From Acidobacteriota bacterium (lineage in GTDB: Bacteria; Acidobacteriota; Vicinamibacteria; Marinacidobacterales; Marinacidobacteraceae): a stretch of 64,000 nt of DNA. The stretch spans positions 1-64,000 of the forward strand of contig VXWI01000010.1 in assembly GCA_009835985.1 (NCBI GenBank), written 5' to 3'. Shown one piece after another: positions 49,544 to 58,353 of the stretch. Positions within the stretch are counted from its first letter, which is position 1; every line of letters begins with the position of its first letter. The notes under the pieces are model-generated. The model worked only from the letters and a program-made list of their open reading frames with translations, made no database searches and was not told where the DNA came from. The position numbers and the translations under genes are program-made.

Positions 49544-50293
49544 TCATCTCGCTTTCGGATCGGATGGCACATCCCGAACCGCGAGCATCTCATCACCGGT
49601 GGTAGTGACGATACGCACCGCGATCCGGCCGGACTTCGGGCGGCGGAACGGGGCCGAGGTCAGCGACTCCATGCTCGCCCAATGCTCCGGCCGGATGCGA
49701 GCGCCGAGGGCAGACTTGAAGCGCTTGAGTTGGCGGTCCTGCGACTTGCCGGGGAAGTGGATGCGGCGGGCGTAGAACGACTTGCCATCGTGGTCGGTGT
49801 CGAGCAACCAGCAATCAATGTCTCCCGGCTTCCCGGCGCGGATGTTCCCGGTCGCCGGGTCGTAGGTGTTCCACCCCTTCACTTCGACGACGATCCGCGC
49901 CGGTTGGCCGGGCGCGTCCCTTAACTCGATCTCCGGCTCGCCGACCACGACGAAGGCACGGTCTTTCTGGCCCGCCTTCAACTCGGCGATGGCGAGGTCC
50001 CGGTTCGCCCGGAGGCGGATGATCTCGAACCGCCCTCGCGCTTCGCGCGGCGCGGAATCGGCCTCGTATTCGAATGCGGCGACGATCAGTGTGCGGATGG
50101 CCCGCCGCCCGGCTGCCTCCTCGGCGGCGCGGTCCACCTGGTTCCGCGTCGCGGTCTGGTCGTCGGAAAGCACGGCTAGCGCCACGCGCTCGCCAGTCTC
50201 GCGGACCCGGGCTTCGTGGGTGAGGAAATCGGATGCATCGGGCCAAGTCTCGACTTCATCGAGATGCCAACGAAGCGCCCCCCCCCCCGACAT
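49544..50293 (-). pseudogene. mod: C-terminal portion of the Type III DNA methyltransferase Mod, out of frame with the upstream part
   Basis: 249-aa ORF: RFEIIRLRANRDLAIAELKAGQKDRAFVVVGEPEIEL...DIDCWLLDTDHDGKSFYARRIHFPG...SGRIAVRIVTTTGDEMLAVRDV, as in Mod C-termini. Begins inside the G11 tract where the upstream mod ORF terminates. Confidence 0.75.
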
Positions 50294-52121
50294 TTGTCAG
50301 GTTTGCGACGAAACCGGCGTTTCCGAGGGACTCCAGCATCCGCTCGCGGACTCCGGCGCGGAGTTCGCTCTCCTCGGCGCCGCCGGCCAGCGGTTCGTAG
50401 CGCCACGGGGAGTGGGATTCCACCGTGAAGGGTGCGGCGAGGCGCTTCCAGCCCTTTTTCTTCCGGGGCCGGTCCACGAGGAGGGTGGGCGTCTGAGGCA
50501 GATCGTAGGCGAGGATCTCCGCGGACACGTGAGGGAGTCGTTCATGGACGAAACCCGAGGCTGGGTCGTGGCTCGCCGTGGAGTCAGGCCTGGCCCCTGC
50601 TGAGCCCTCCGAGCCGCTGAGATCCACCTCTGCCTGCCACCCCTCTAGGTCGTCCTTGGTCAGGAACCAGTCGTGGACGCCGGTGAGGATGCGCTGCCGG
50701 GCGAGCGCCACCGGGACGGCACTCGCGTCAATCGTGATCCAGCGCCGTCCCCAACGCTCGGCAACGAGGGCGGTCGTGCCGGAACCGCAGGTGGGGTCGA
50801 GGATGAGATCGCCGGGATCGGTGGCCATCAGGATGCAGCGCTCGATGACGGACTCGGCGGTCTCAACGACGTAGTGCATGTCATCGGGTTTCATCTGTCG
50901 GTGCCAGAGGTTGTCAATCTTCACGCCGGCAAATTCGTCCTCGAAACGCATCCAGCGGAGCGGGCTGTCTTCTTTGGCGGCATCCAAACGTCCGAGTTCG
51001 GCGAGTCGCTCCATCCCTTCCATGCTCACCGACCAATGGCGCGTCGCAGGGCATGGGTACTCGCGGCCCCGCCAAGTAAATGACTCGGAGCGGCCGGTCC
51101 GAGATTCTCCCTGCGAATCCAGGGGCCGGCGCTGATAAACCCGTGCGCCGACAGGAAGGTGGTTGTCCGGATCCTCTCGTTCAGCCACTGTCGGGGCGCG
51201 CCGCGCTCCGTCGGGGAGGAGAACCATCGCGTCCCAGTTCATCGCCTTGATCTTTTCCGAGCGAGTAAGCGCTTCGTAGAGCTGTCTGAACTTCAACCGT
51301 TCCTTCGCCGGGGAGTACCACAGGAGCCAGTCGTTCACCTCCGGGAGGGTGTTAGCCGAGGTCGAACCACTTTTCTTGAAGGCGATCGTCGCCACCCTGT
51401 TCTCTGGGCCGAACACCTCGTCAAGCACCAGCGAGCAGCGGTGCAGGTTCTCCGAGCTGATCTGGAGGAAAAAGCTCCCCGACTCCGTGAGCAACTCGCG
51501 TCCGAACGCCGCCGTCCGATATACCGCGTCCAGATACGAGTGAATCCCGTCCCGGTATGTGTCCCGAAACGCCTTCGCCGGTGCCGCCTCGGAAGGCGTC
51601 CCTCCGGCACGCTTCCGCGTGTTCGGCTGGAATGAGGCGTCGAACTTGATGCCGTAGGGCGGGTCCCAGTAGATCATCTGGACCTTTCCGGCGAGGTCCT
51701 CCTTCCCGGCGAGCGACGCCATCACGTCTTCGGAATGCCCCTTGATGAGCCGGTTCGACCAGTTCCCCCGGTGGGTGTAGCAGGACCACGCGGCGTCGGG
51801 CGGCAGCCCGTTGAATTCGTCGAACAGGGTCGGCGCCGGTTCTCCCCTGAGCTGTTCGGCGAACGCCGTCGGCGAGACCTTCTCGTGGACGTAGAGCGGG
51901 CCGGCGTTCGTGGTCAGCTCGTCGAGCGACTTCCCCCGCCGCCAGGAGAGCCGCGGCCCCTCCGACGCTCGCCGCTCCGGCGTGTAGGGGACCGCCGCAA
52001 GTTCTTCCTCCCGCATGTAGCGCTCGGTCTGGTCGGTGGGCAGGTTGGCTCGCTTCGCCTCGGCATGGGTGTAGGCGAGTAGCGGCTTCGTCGCGCGGGT
52101 CGCCTTCTTCTTCGCGCTCAC
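50256..52121 (-). CDS. mod: Type III-like site-specific DNA methyltransferase (N-6 adenine / N-4 cytosine), N-terminal part truncated by frameshift
   Basis: GTG start 52121 overlaps the res stop (TAGTG). VQMIYWDPPYGIKFDASFQPN (DPPY motif), LILDPTCGSGTTALVAERWGRRWITIDAS (FxGxG-type SAM motif). Confidence 0.88.
   Translation of the reverse strand: MSAKKKATRATKPLLAYTHAEAKRANLPTDQTERYMREEELAAVPYTPERRASEGPRLSWRRGKSLDELTTNAGPLYVHEKVSPTAFAEQLRGEPAPTLFDEFNGLPPDAAWSCYTHRGNWSNRLIKGHSEDVMASLAGKEDLAGKVQMIYWDPPYGIKFDASFQPNTRKRAGGTPSEAAPAKAFRDTYRDGIHSYLDAVYRTAAFGRELLTESGSFFLQISSENLHRCSLVLDEVFGPENRVATIAFKKSGSTSANTLPEVNDWLLWYSPAKERLKFRQLYEALTRSEKIKAMNWDAMVLLPDGARRAPTVAEREDPDNHLPVGARVYQRRPLDSQGESRTGRSESFTWRGREYPCPATRHWSVSMEGMERLAELGRLDAAKEDSPLRWMRFEDEFAGVKIDNLWHRQMKPDDMHYVVETAESVIERCILMATDPGDLILDPTCGSGTTALVAERWGRRWITIDASAVPVALARQRILTGVHDWFLTKDDLEGWQAEVDLSGSEGSAGARPDSTASHDPASGFVHERLPHVSAEILAYDLPQTPTLLVDRPRKKKGWKRLAAPFTVESHSPWRYEPLAGGAEESELRAGVRERMLESLGNAGFVANLTNVGGGGASLASR
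50278..50288 (-). repeat. Homopolymer G11 (coding strand) in mod
   Basis: Eleven consecutive C on the + strand (CGAAGCG-CCCCCCCCCCC-GACATTTG). G10 or G13 would fuse the 622-codon and 249-aa ORFs in frame. Confidence 0.95.
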
Positions 52122-54997
52122 TAGTCCTCCCGTCCGTCCATGGCGGCGGAGATCTGCTCCGCAGCATCCAGCAGGCTCTCGATCCAGACCACCCTCCATT
52201 GCCCGTAGTCCTCGCCGCCTTCCCGATACGCGGAGACTGCGTCGCACCAGCGGCCAAGCCAGACCCGCTTCGCCTCCTCGCTGGCCTCCCCGGCCTTCAA
52301 TCCCTTGAACTCGATCACGAGATGGAGCGATCGTTTCCCCGGCCTCGGAACCGCCCGCGCCACGAAGTCGGGCTCGGTCCGCCGCCAGAGATCGAGCTCC
52401 GGGTCGAACCAGGGAACCTCCCAGCCCAGCCGGAAGTTCCGCGCCCAAGCGGCGACGCCTGGATGCTTGTCGAGGATCCCGGCGAGTTCCCGTTCGGGGA
52501 GCGAGTGACACGCCGCCGCGTTCAACTCGGAGCGCGTGGCGTCGTGGCGGTGCGGCAGGGTCGTCTCGAAGTCCACGTCGGCGGTATCCCGAAACCGCGC
52601 CGACCCGCGGTCGCGCTCGTCGGCGAAGACCGGTCGCCACGGAGCAAGCGGCACGTGCGGCTCGCAGGCCGCGGCGATGTCGCGCAACGCCCTCTCGTCG
52701 TACTGGAGCCCCGATGAGTCAGGGCAGACGACCTGCGGCAACCGCAGGACCTCGCGCACCGCCGTCAGCGAATCCATGAACGCAATCCGCCGCTGCCTCC
52801 GATGTAGATCTCGGTGATCGCCGACCCTGGCCGCGGCCTGCCATAGGTCCGTCTCCTCGCGATCCTCGCGAAGAATCTGCTGTTCGTCGCCGGCCGAACC
52901 CGCTTCGGCCGTGACATCGGGAGTGGGACGATGGTCCACCGTCCGGGCCGCGACCTTCGCCGGGTTCAGGACCCAGCGCGTCACCCTTTCAGGGGGTGCG
53001 TACCCGACGACGTTCGGAAAAACGATCCGGCAACCGCCGCGGCCGAGAACGGTGAACACGCGCCACGGCTGGATCGGAACCAGTGGCGCCGGGTCATTGT
53101 CGCTGCGGGCGAAGGTGTAGGGGATCCCGAAAACGTTTGCGTACTCCGGGGCCTGCGGCTCGTCCTTCCCGCTGAACGCGGTGCGCCGGAGCGCCCGCCC
53201 CGTCACCTGCTCGCAGAGAAGGAGGCTCCCGAAGCGGCGGTAGCCGAAGATGTGGGTCACGTTCCGGGCATCCCAGCCCTCGGTGAGCATCCCCACGGAC
53301 ACCACACAGCGGATGTGTTCGCCGGGTTCGCCCTTCCGTCCCGCGGTCGTGAAGATCTCACGGATCGCACCCTGTTTCTCCGCTTTCGTCTCCGCGTCCG
53401 GCGCGTGGAGAGCCGCCTGCTCCTCGATGGCGGCCGCCGCCTTGCCGGTCAGTCCTTCGGGGTCGCCGAGCTTCGAATGGACGAGGACCGTGGGCGGGTG
53501 AGGCTTGGACGTACCGTCGGTTTCGTAGTTCGAGAGGAGGGCGAGCTTGCCCGGTGTTCCCAGCCCGCCAGCGCGCGGAGCCCCAGCGATCCAGGAGTGG
53601 AGCCGCTCGGCGTTCGCGATCTTGTTGGCCACGACGATGAAGATGGGGAGGATTCCTCTCTGCCGGAAGGCGGGCTCGACCCGGGTCTCGTAGTGCTCGT
53701 AGAGTTCGGCGAGCGGCTCCCGCACCTTCCCCTGCGGCCCGCCCCTCGGCACATCCTTCCCTTCCGCGAAGACGTACACGTTCCGGTACCTCGGCTGCTC
53801 GGCACTGCGGTCGTCGGCGACGGGCACCCGCGGCACCTTGGTGAGCCCCGACTCGATGGCGTCGAGCAGGGGGAAGTCGGAAACCGTCCAGGGAAAAATC
53901 TCCGAGTTCAGTTCCGCTGGCCGTCGCAGCCACATCGGAGTCGCCGAGAGATCGAAGACCTGTTCCAGGCGGTCCTCGTCGTGAAGCGCCTCGAGCGCCG
54001 AAAACCAAAGTGCCGCCTCCTGCCGGTCCTTCCGCTCCTCGGCGTCCACTTTCCCCTTGATCTCCCCAGGGGCGTAGCAGTGGTGCGCCTCGTCGTTGAA
54101 GACCACGAGGTGGGCTCCCCGCCGGTGCGCCCGCAGGAGCCGGTCGAGCATCGCCTGCGGCGTCTCGGTCCAGTTCGCCGGCTCGGGCGTCCCGGCGCGC
54201 AGGAAGCGCTTCTCCTTCCCGCCCGCGTCCTCGATGCCGTCGGGGCCGCTCCGCCGCTGGAACTTCTGGAAGTTGAGGATGCTCCAGCGCATCCGCCGGC
54301 GGTAGCGCTCGAAGCCGCGTGGCGTGATGGAGTCCCAGAGCCGGTCTCCGTTCTTCGGATCCAGCGCGGCGAGACGGTCCCGCACGGTGAGATTCGGTGC
54401 GATCGCGAGGAAGTGCGCCTCCGCCCGGGACCGGGCCGCCCACCACAGCGCAAGCATCGCCATGAGGTTCGTTTTCCCGGTTCCCGTGGCCATCTTGAGG
54501 GCCAGTCGCGGAATCCCGGCGTTCCACCGCCCGTTGACTTCGGCTAGCCGCGCCGCGATCCGGGCATGATCGTCGGGCGCCGCTTGCGGGCCGGCCTCGA
54601 GGAGCCAGATCGCCGTCTCGGCGCCTTCGAGTTGGCACCAGAACGGCCGAAACTCCGACCCGGGCGAGGTCCAATGTTCGAGCAGCCGCCGCGTCGGGGA
54701 GGAGAGTCCGGGCCGACCAGCGGAGCGCCAGTCCCCGAGCAGTGTGCGCAACTCGTTGATGGTGCGGTGGGGTTCCAGCGCCGCCGTCCACGGTTGGGAA
54801 TCGGGTGCCGTCCCCCAGACCGATGGGGCGCCTTTCGGTGCCGGGACTCCGGAGGACGAGAAGCTCGGGCGCCGTCCGGGACTCTGGTGATCCGTGGTTC
54901 GACCCGTGGCATCGAGGCACCAGTGCGTGGTGGGTGCCTCGTACGGAGTGCGCAGAACCGGGTTGCGTGCCGCGCTCGGGCTCGTCGGTTTCGCCAC
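52121..54997 (-). CDS. res: Type III-like restriction endonuclease subunit (SF2 helicase; resembles the BPTD_3080-type family)
   Basis: 958 aa; RTPYEAPTTHWCLDATGRTTDHQSPGRRPS N-terminus; LALKMATGTGKTNLMAMLALWWA (Walker A); VVFNDEAHHCY (DEAH); DLSATPMWLRRP; VTHIFGYRRFGSLLLCEQVTGRALRR. Confidence 0.87.
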   Translation of the reverse strand: MAKPTSPSAARNPVLRTPYEAPTTHWCLDATGRTTDHQSPGRRPSFSSSGVPAPKGAPSVWGTAPDSQPWTAALEPHRTINELRTLLGDWRSAGRPGLSSPTRRLLEHWTSPGSEFRPFWCQLEGAETAIWLLEAGPQAAPDDHARIAARLAEVNGRWNAGIPRLALKMATGTGKTNLMAMLALWWAARSRAEAHFLAIAPNLTVRDRLAALDPKNGDRLWDSITPRGFERYRRRMRWSILNFQKFQRRSGPDGIEDAGGKEKRFLRAGTPEPANWTETPQAMLDRLLRAHRRGAHLVVFNDEAHHCYAPGEIKGKVDAEERKDRQEAALWFSALEALHDEDRLEQVFDLSATPMWLRRPAELNSEIFPWTVSDFPLLDAIESGLTKVPRVPVADDRSAEQPRYRNVYVFAEGKDVPRGGPQGKVREPLAELYEHYETRVEPAFRQRGILPIFIVVANKIANAERLHSWIAGAPRAGGLGTPGKLALLSNYETDGTSKPHPPTVLVHSKLGDPEGLTGKAAAAIEEQAALHAPDAETKAEKQGAIREIFTTAGRKGEPGEHIRCVVSVGMLTEGWDARNVTHIFGYRRFGSLLLCEQVTGRALRRTAFSGKDEPQAPEYANVFGIPYTFARSDNDPAPLVPIQPWRVFTVLGRGGCRIVFPNVVGYAPPERVTRWVLNPAKVAARTVDHRPTPDVTAEAGSAGDEQQILREDREETDLWQAAARVGDHRDLHRRQRRIAFMDSLTAVREVLRLPQVVCPDSSGLQYDERALRDIAAACEPHVPLAPWRPVFADERDRGSARFRDTADVDFETTLPHRHDATRSELNAAACHSLPERELAGILDKHPGVAAWARNFRLGWEVPWFDPELDLWRRTEPDFVARAVPRPGKRSLHLVIEFKGLKAGEASEEAKRVWLGRWCDAVSAYREGGEDYGQWRVVWIESLLDAAEQISAAMDGRED

Positions 54998-55077
54998 CGG
55001 GTCCGATTATCCCGCAAGGCACGAACGAGTCGGACCGCACCGGGTCCCGCGCCAGACATCGGCGACTTTGAATGTTC

Positions 55078-55214
55078 CAGCCGCCATCGCCCTCTTACGG
55101 CCCGCAGTCCGGGCCGCCTACCGGCGTTCGGACCTGTTCGAGTGGCGGCGGGTGCTCATGGAGCAGTGGGCCGCGTGCCTGACGATGGAACGGGGAGCGC
55201 GGCTCCCCGAATAG
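55078..55214 (+). pseudogene. Remnant of a tyrosine integrase C-terminus
   Basis: + frame reading AAIALLRPAVRAAYRRSDLFEWRRVLMEQWAACL resembles the resident integrase C-terminus VEGAYRRTDLFEERRPVMDAWGEYVG. No integrase body upstream. Confidence 0.6.
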
Positions 55215-55286
55215 ACCGCCAAGCGGTCATCGATTCGCAGGCGAAGCACCAGAGTCGGCAGGCCAACTTGGTCGTGGGCCAGCCTA

Positions 55287-55306
55287 CCCAGTGTACGTAC
55301 ACTGGG
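55287..55306. repeat. Perfect 20-bp palindrome CCCAGTGTACGTACACTGGG
   Basis: Sequence equals its own reverse complement; lies in a non-coding stretch. Confidence 0.9.
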
Positions 55307-55833
55307 CTCTGGCGAGGGGAGGCTGCGCCCCCCTTCGAACCCCCGGCTCCCGCGCCGCCGACGGAGTAGCGGACGCACGGGGGCAAGCCCCCGAACCCCC
55401 GCACCGGCGCGCGCTCACCGCGCAGCGGCGCACCGTGTGGTCGCCAGCCACGTCACGCTGGCGAACCGAGCCGCCTACGGCGTGGTGGAGGCCCTCCGGC
55501 TCCCCAAGGCCGGGGAGCCGGTCCAAGCGCCCTCGAAGAGCCCGGGATCGCCGCTTTGGTCCGCATCGGGGACCACCGGGCGGCCGGCGGCCTGGCCCGC
55601 CGCCTTCATCCGCACGCGGGCTTGTCAAGAGACACGCGTTCCGCGCCTGGCGGCGGTACCGCTTCCGGTAGCACCCCAGGGACCTCACCGGCGAAAACTG
55701 CGCGTCACGGCGAGATCAACCCTTACTATGATGTGACGGTGATTTTCGCAGCCCGCCGGATTCCGGCGTCCAGAATGCTCCGGGCGAACTCGTGCGCACC
55801 GAGGTGCCGAAGGCTCTTGGGCGGCGGGCAGCC

Positions 55834-56157
55834 ATGACAACGTTGATCGTCCCCTACCGCTGCGACGGCGGCGCGGACCGGGTAGGCTCGACACTCGGGT
55901 TCCGCCAGACCGGCTCCGAGTGGATCGGCGATTGTCCCGCGTGCGAGGGTTCAGAGGCTCTGGCGCTCCGGCCATCCGGTGAGGATCGCCCCGGACAGTT
56001 CGTCTGCGTCTGCCGGGGAGCGTGCGAGGAGGCGACCGGCCTGCGCGCTGTCCTTATCCGGATCCTCGGCCCGGAGGCTGCCCCCCAACCGCCGCGGAAC
56101 ACCAAGGTGCTTGACGACATGAACTTCGGCGGAGCGCTTGCCCGCAAGCGCGCCTGA
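55834..56157 (+). CDS. Small Cys-rich protein, CHC2/primase zinc-finger-like (tentative)
   Basis: MTTLIVPYRCDGGADRVGSTLGFRQTGSEWIGDCPACEGSEALALRPSGEDRPGQFVCVCRGACEEATGLRAVLIRIL: spaced Cys pairs and a primase-like 'GDCPAC..GSEAL'. Confidence 0.45.
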   Translation: MTTLIVPYRCDGGADRVGSTLGFRQTGSEWIGDCPACEGSEALALRPSGEDRPGQFVCVCRGACEEATGLRAVLIRILGPEAAPQPPRNTKVLDDMNFGGALARKRA

Positions 56158-56632
56158 GCGGAAGTCTCCGTCTACGTCACGCTGGCAGACCAAGCTCGCC
56201 CGGTCTCGCAGAGGCCCTCCGGCTCCCGACCGCCGGGCAGCGGGCCAACGGGGTCGTGAGCGGTTTGCGTGGGCGGTCGCCGCGATGCCTCAGTTTGAGG
56301 AGTGCAGCGGCACTAGTCCCGCCGGCGGAACAGCAGCAGGGCGAACCCAACGAGGGCCGCGGCCACCAGGCAGATCGTCAGGATGAGCATGGGACTGGAG
56401 TCGGGAGGAACCGGAAGGAGTACGCGCAACTACAAGGGTAGTAATCCGGCCCGCGGAGATTGCGGCTTACGTCCCCCGACGGGAAGCATCGTACACGACC
56501 TCTGCCAGCACATTCGTGTTGGCCGCTTTAACTAGACGGAGCCCTGCCGGCCGCTTGAGGCGGCGGGGCGGGGAACGAACCGAGCGTGCCGTGAGCAGTG
56601 CCCGTCGAAGGACACACCTGCCTCCGTCGCGT

Positions 56633-56810
56633 AACGAAGGCACGTTCGAAGCCTTCCCGCAGGGATCACTCGCGCCGGAGGCGCGGGCTGGGAGCGACCG
56701 CCGGCACGGGAGGGAAGAGTGGGACAAGCACTCTCCTCCGGGGCAGTTTTTCGACAAGAAAAGGCGGGTCGCTCCCAGCCCCGCTCCTTATGACCCCGAA
56801 TTGCGGGGTC
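56633..56810. other. Cluster of consecutive strong hairpins in non-coding island DNA (candidate ncRNA or regulatory structure)
   Basis: GAAGGC..GCCTTC; CGCGCC-GGA-GGCGCG (56671-56685); long stem 56685-56702/56763-56781 enclosing AGAGTG..CACTCT; GACCCCG-AATTG-CGGGGTC (56792-56810). Confidence 0.5.
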
Positions 56811-57019
56811 AGCGGGACGAATTCCCAAGAAGGACAACCGGAATCACGCTCACGGGACTGGCACAAGCAGTGGCAAAAGGGGGGATCGTCTTAGTTGCGT
56901 GCGAAAGCGACCCCGAGCATGTCCCCGGCGAGCTCAAAACGCCCCACGGGAGTCGGATCGGTGTCGCGCTTGGCCCGGGACGACCGGACGCGAGCACCAT
57001 GTCGTCGAGGTCGGCCGTT

Positions 57020-58168
57020 TTACGCCCCGACGTACTCCCCCCAGGCGTCCATCACCGGCCTCCGCTCCTCGAACAGGTCCGTCCGGCGATACGCACCCTC
57101 AACCCCCTGGACCGTATGCGCCAGCGCCGCCTCCGCCAGCATCGGCGCGTTCCCACGCTCCGCACTCCAGTCGCTGAACGTCGAGCGGAACCCGTGAACC
57201 GTCGCACGCTCCCCTACCCCTGCCGACCACAGCGCGTTCGTCAGCGCCATGTCCTTCAACTCCCGCTCCCCCGAGCGGCCGGGGAACACCAGGTCGCAAC
57301 CCCTTCGGCTCCGCAACGAGCGGGCGCGCTCCAGGACCGCGACCGCCTGCGGACTCAGGGGAACCCGGTGCTCCTTCCCCGCCTTCATCCGCTCGCCGGG
57401 AACCGTCCAGCTGCGACCTTCCACGTCGATCTCCGACCAGCGCGCCCCCCGCGCCTCTCCGCTGCGCGCCGCCGTCAGGATCAAGAACCGGAGGCAGAGG
57501 CGGACTGCCGCCCGCGAACGCGACTCCTCCACCTTCGCCAGGAGCTCACGCACGTCCCTGTGAGGCAGGGCGCGGTGGCTCTTCACCCGCCGCCGCCGTT
57601 TCGGGAGCGCCCCGTCGATGGCCTCGCCCGCCGCGTTCCGCTCCACGAACTCCCGCGCCTGCGCCCAGCCCAGCACCGTGCGGACCTGCTGGCGCACCCG
57701 CTGGGCGGTGGTCGGCTTCCGGTTCCAGAGGTCCTCGTGGAAGAGCACCCGGAGCACGTCGTCCCCCCGGATCGCGTCCACCCGCATCGCTCCGAGCGTG
57801 GGGAGGACGTACCGCGCAAGGGTCCGCTCCCACGCCTCCGCGTACCGATCGCCCCGCCAGTTGGCCCGGCGCTCCGCCAGGGTCCGCTCCGCCGCCTCCC
57901 GGAAGGTGGGGACGCCCCCGCGGCGGCGCTCGGCGATGGGGTCCTTCCCCTCCCAGAGGACGCGGCGGTTCTGGAGGGCGACCATGCGGGCCTCGGCGAG
58001 CGAAACCAAGTCGAAGGGACCGATGGTGATGTCGCGGCGGACGCCGTTGACGGTGATCCGCTGGACCCATACCTTGGTGGCCCGAACCCGCAGGTAGAGG
58101 CCCCCACCGGCGCCATAGCGGCCGGGTTTGGTGAGGGCCTTGGCCCTTGCTGCGGTCATGTTCGCCAT
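57020..58168 (-). CDS. int: P4-type tyrosine recombinase/integrase
   Basis: Start MANMTAARAKALTKPGRYGAGGGLYLRV at 58168 (DUF4102-like N-domain); LTAARSGEARGARWSEID, HRVPLS, VHGFRSTFSDWSAE, AHTVQGVEGAYRRTDLFEERRPVMDAW catalytic-domain motifs. Confidence 0.93.
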   Translation of the reverse strand: MANMTAARAKALTKPGRYGAGGGLYLRVRATKVWVQRITVNGVRRDITIGPFDLVSLAEARMVALQNRRVLWEGKDPIAERRRGGVPTFREAAERTLAERRANWRGDRYAEAWERTLARYVLPTLGAMRVDAIRGDDVLRVLFHEDLWNRKPTTAQRVRQQVRTVLGWAQAREFVERNAAGEAIDGALPKRRRRVKSHRALPHRDVRELLAKVEESRSRAAVRLCLRFLILTAARSGEARGARWSEIDVEGRSWTVPGERMKAGKEHRVPLSPQAVAVLERARSLRSRRGCDLVFPGRSGERELKDMALTNALWSAGVGERATVHGFRSTFSDWSAERGNAPMLAEAALAHTVQGVEGAYRRTDLFEERRPVMDAWGEYVGA

Positions 58169-58353
58169 GTTTGCCACTTCCGAACCGATTAGGCCCACTT
58201 TCTGGCCCACGGATTCGGCGGGAAGTGTAGCACCTTGAAGGCATGGCAGGGGACGGTGAGGGAATCGACCTAGAGTGCCAATAGCGTTGATAGTCTCGAC
58301 ATATAGGCCGTTATGACTCTGCTTGGGAACGCATGGCAACAGATCACTATGGA

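Noticed and set aside
55310-55430. G/C-rich inverted repeats resembling integron attC or CRISPR
   Set aside because: No attC core sites, no regular repeat-spacer spacing and no cas genes; explained as short GC-rich hairpins.
56516-58192. 558-aa plus-strand ORF in the island
   Set aside because: Antisense to the integrase; Arg/Pro/His-rich composition typical of a shadow frame. The 5' part overlaps the hairpin cluster.
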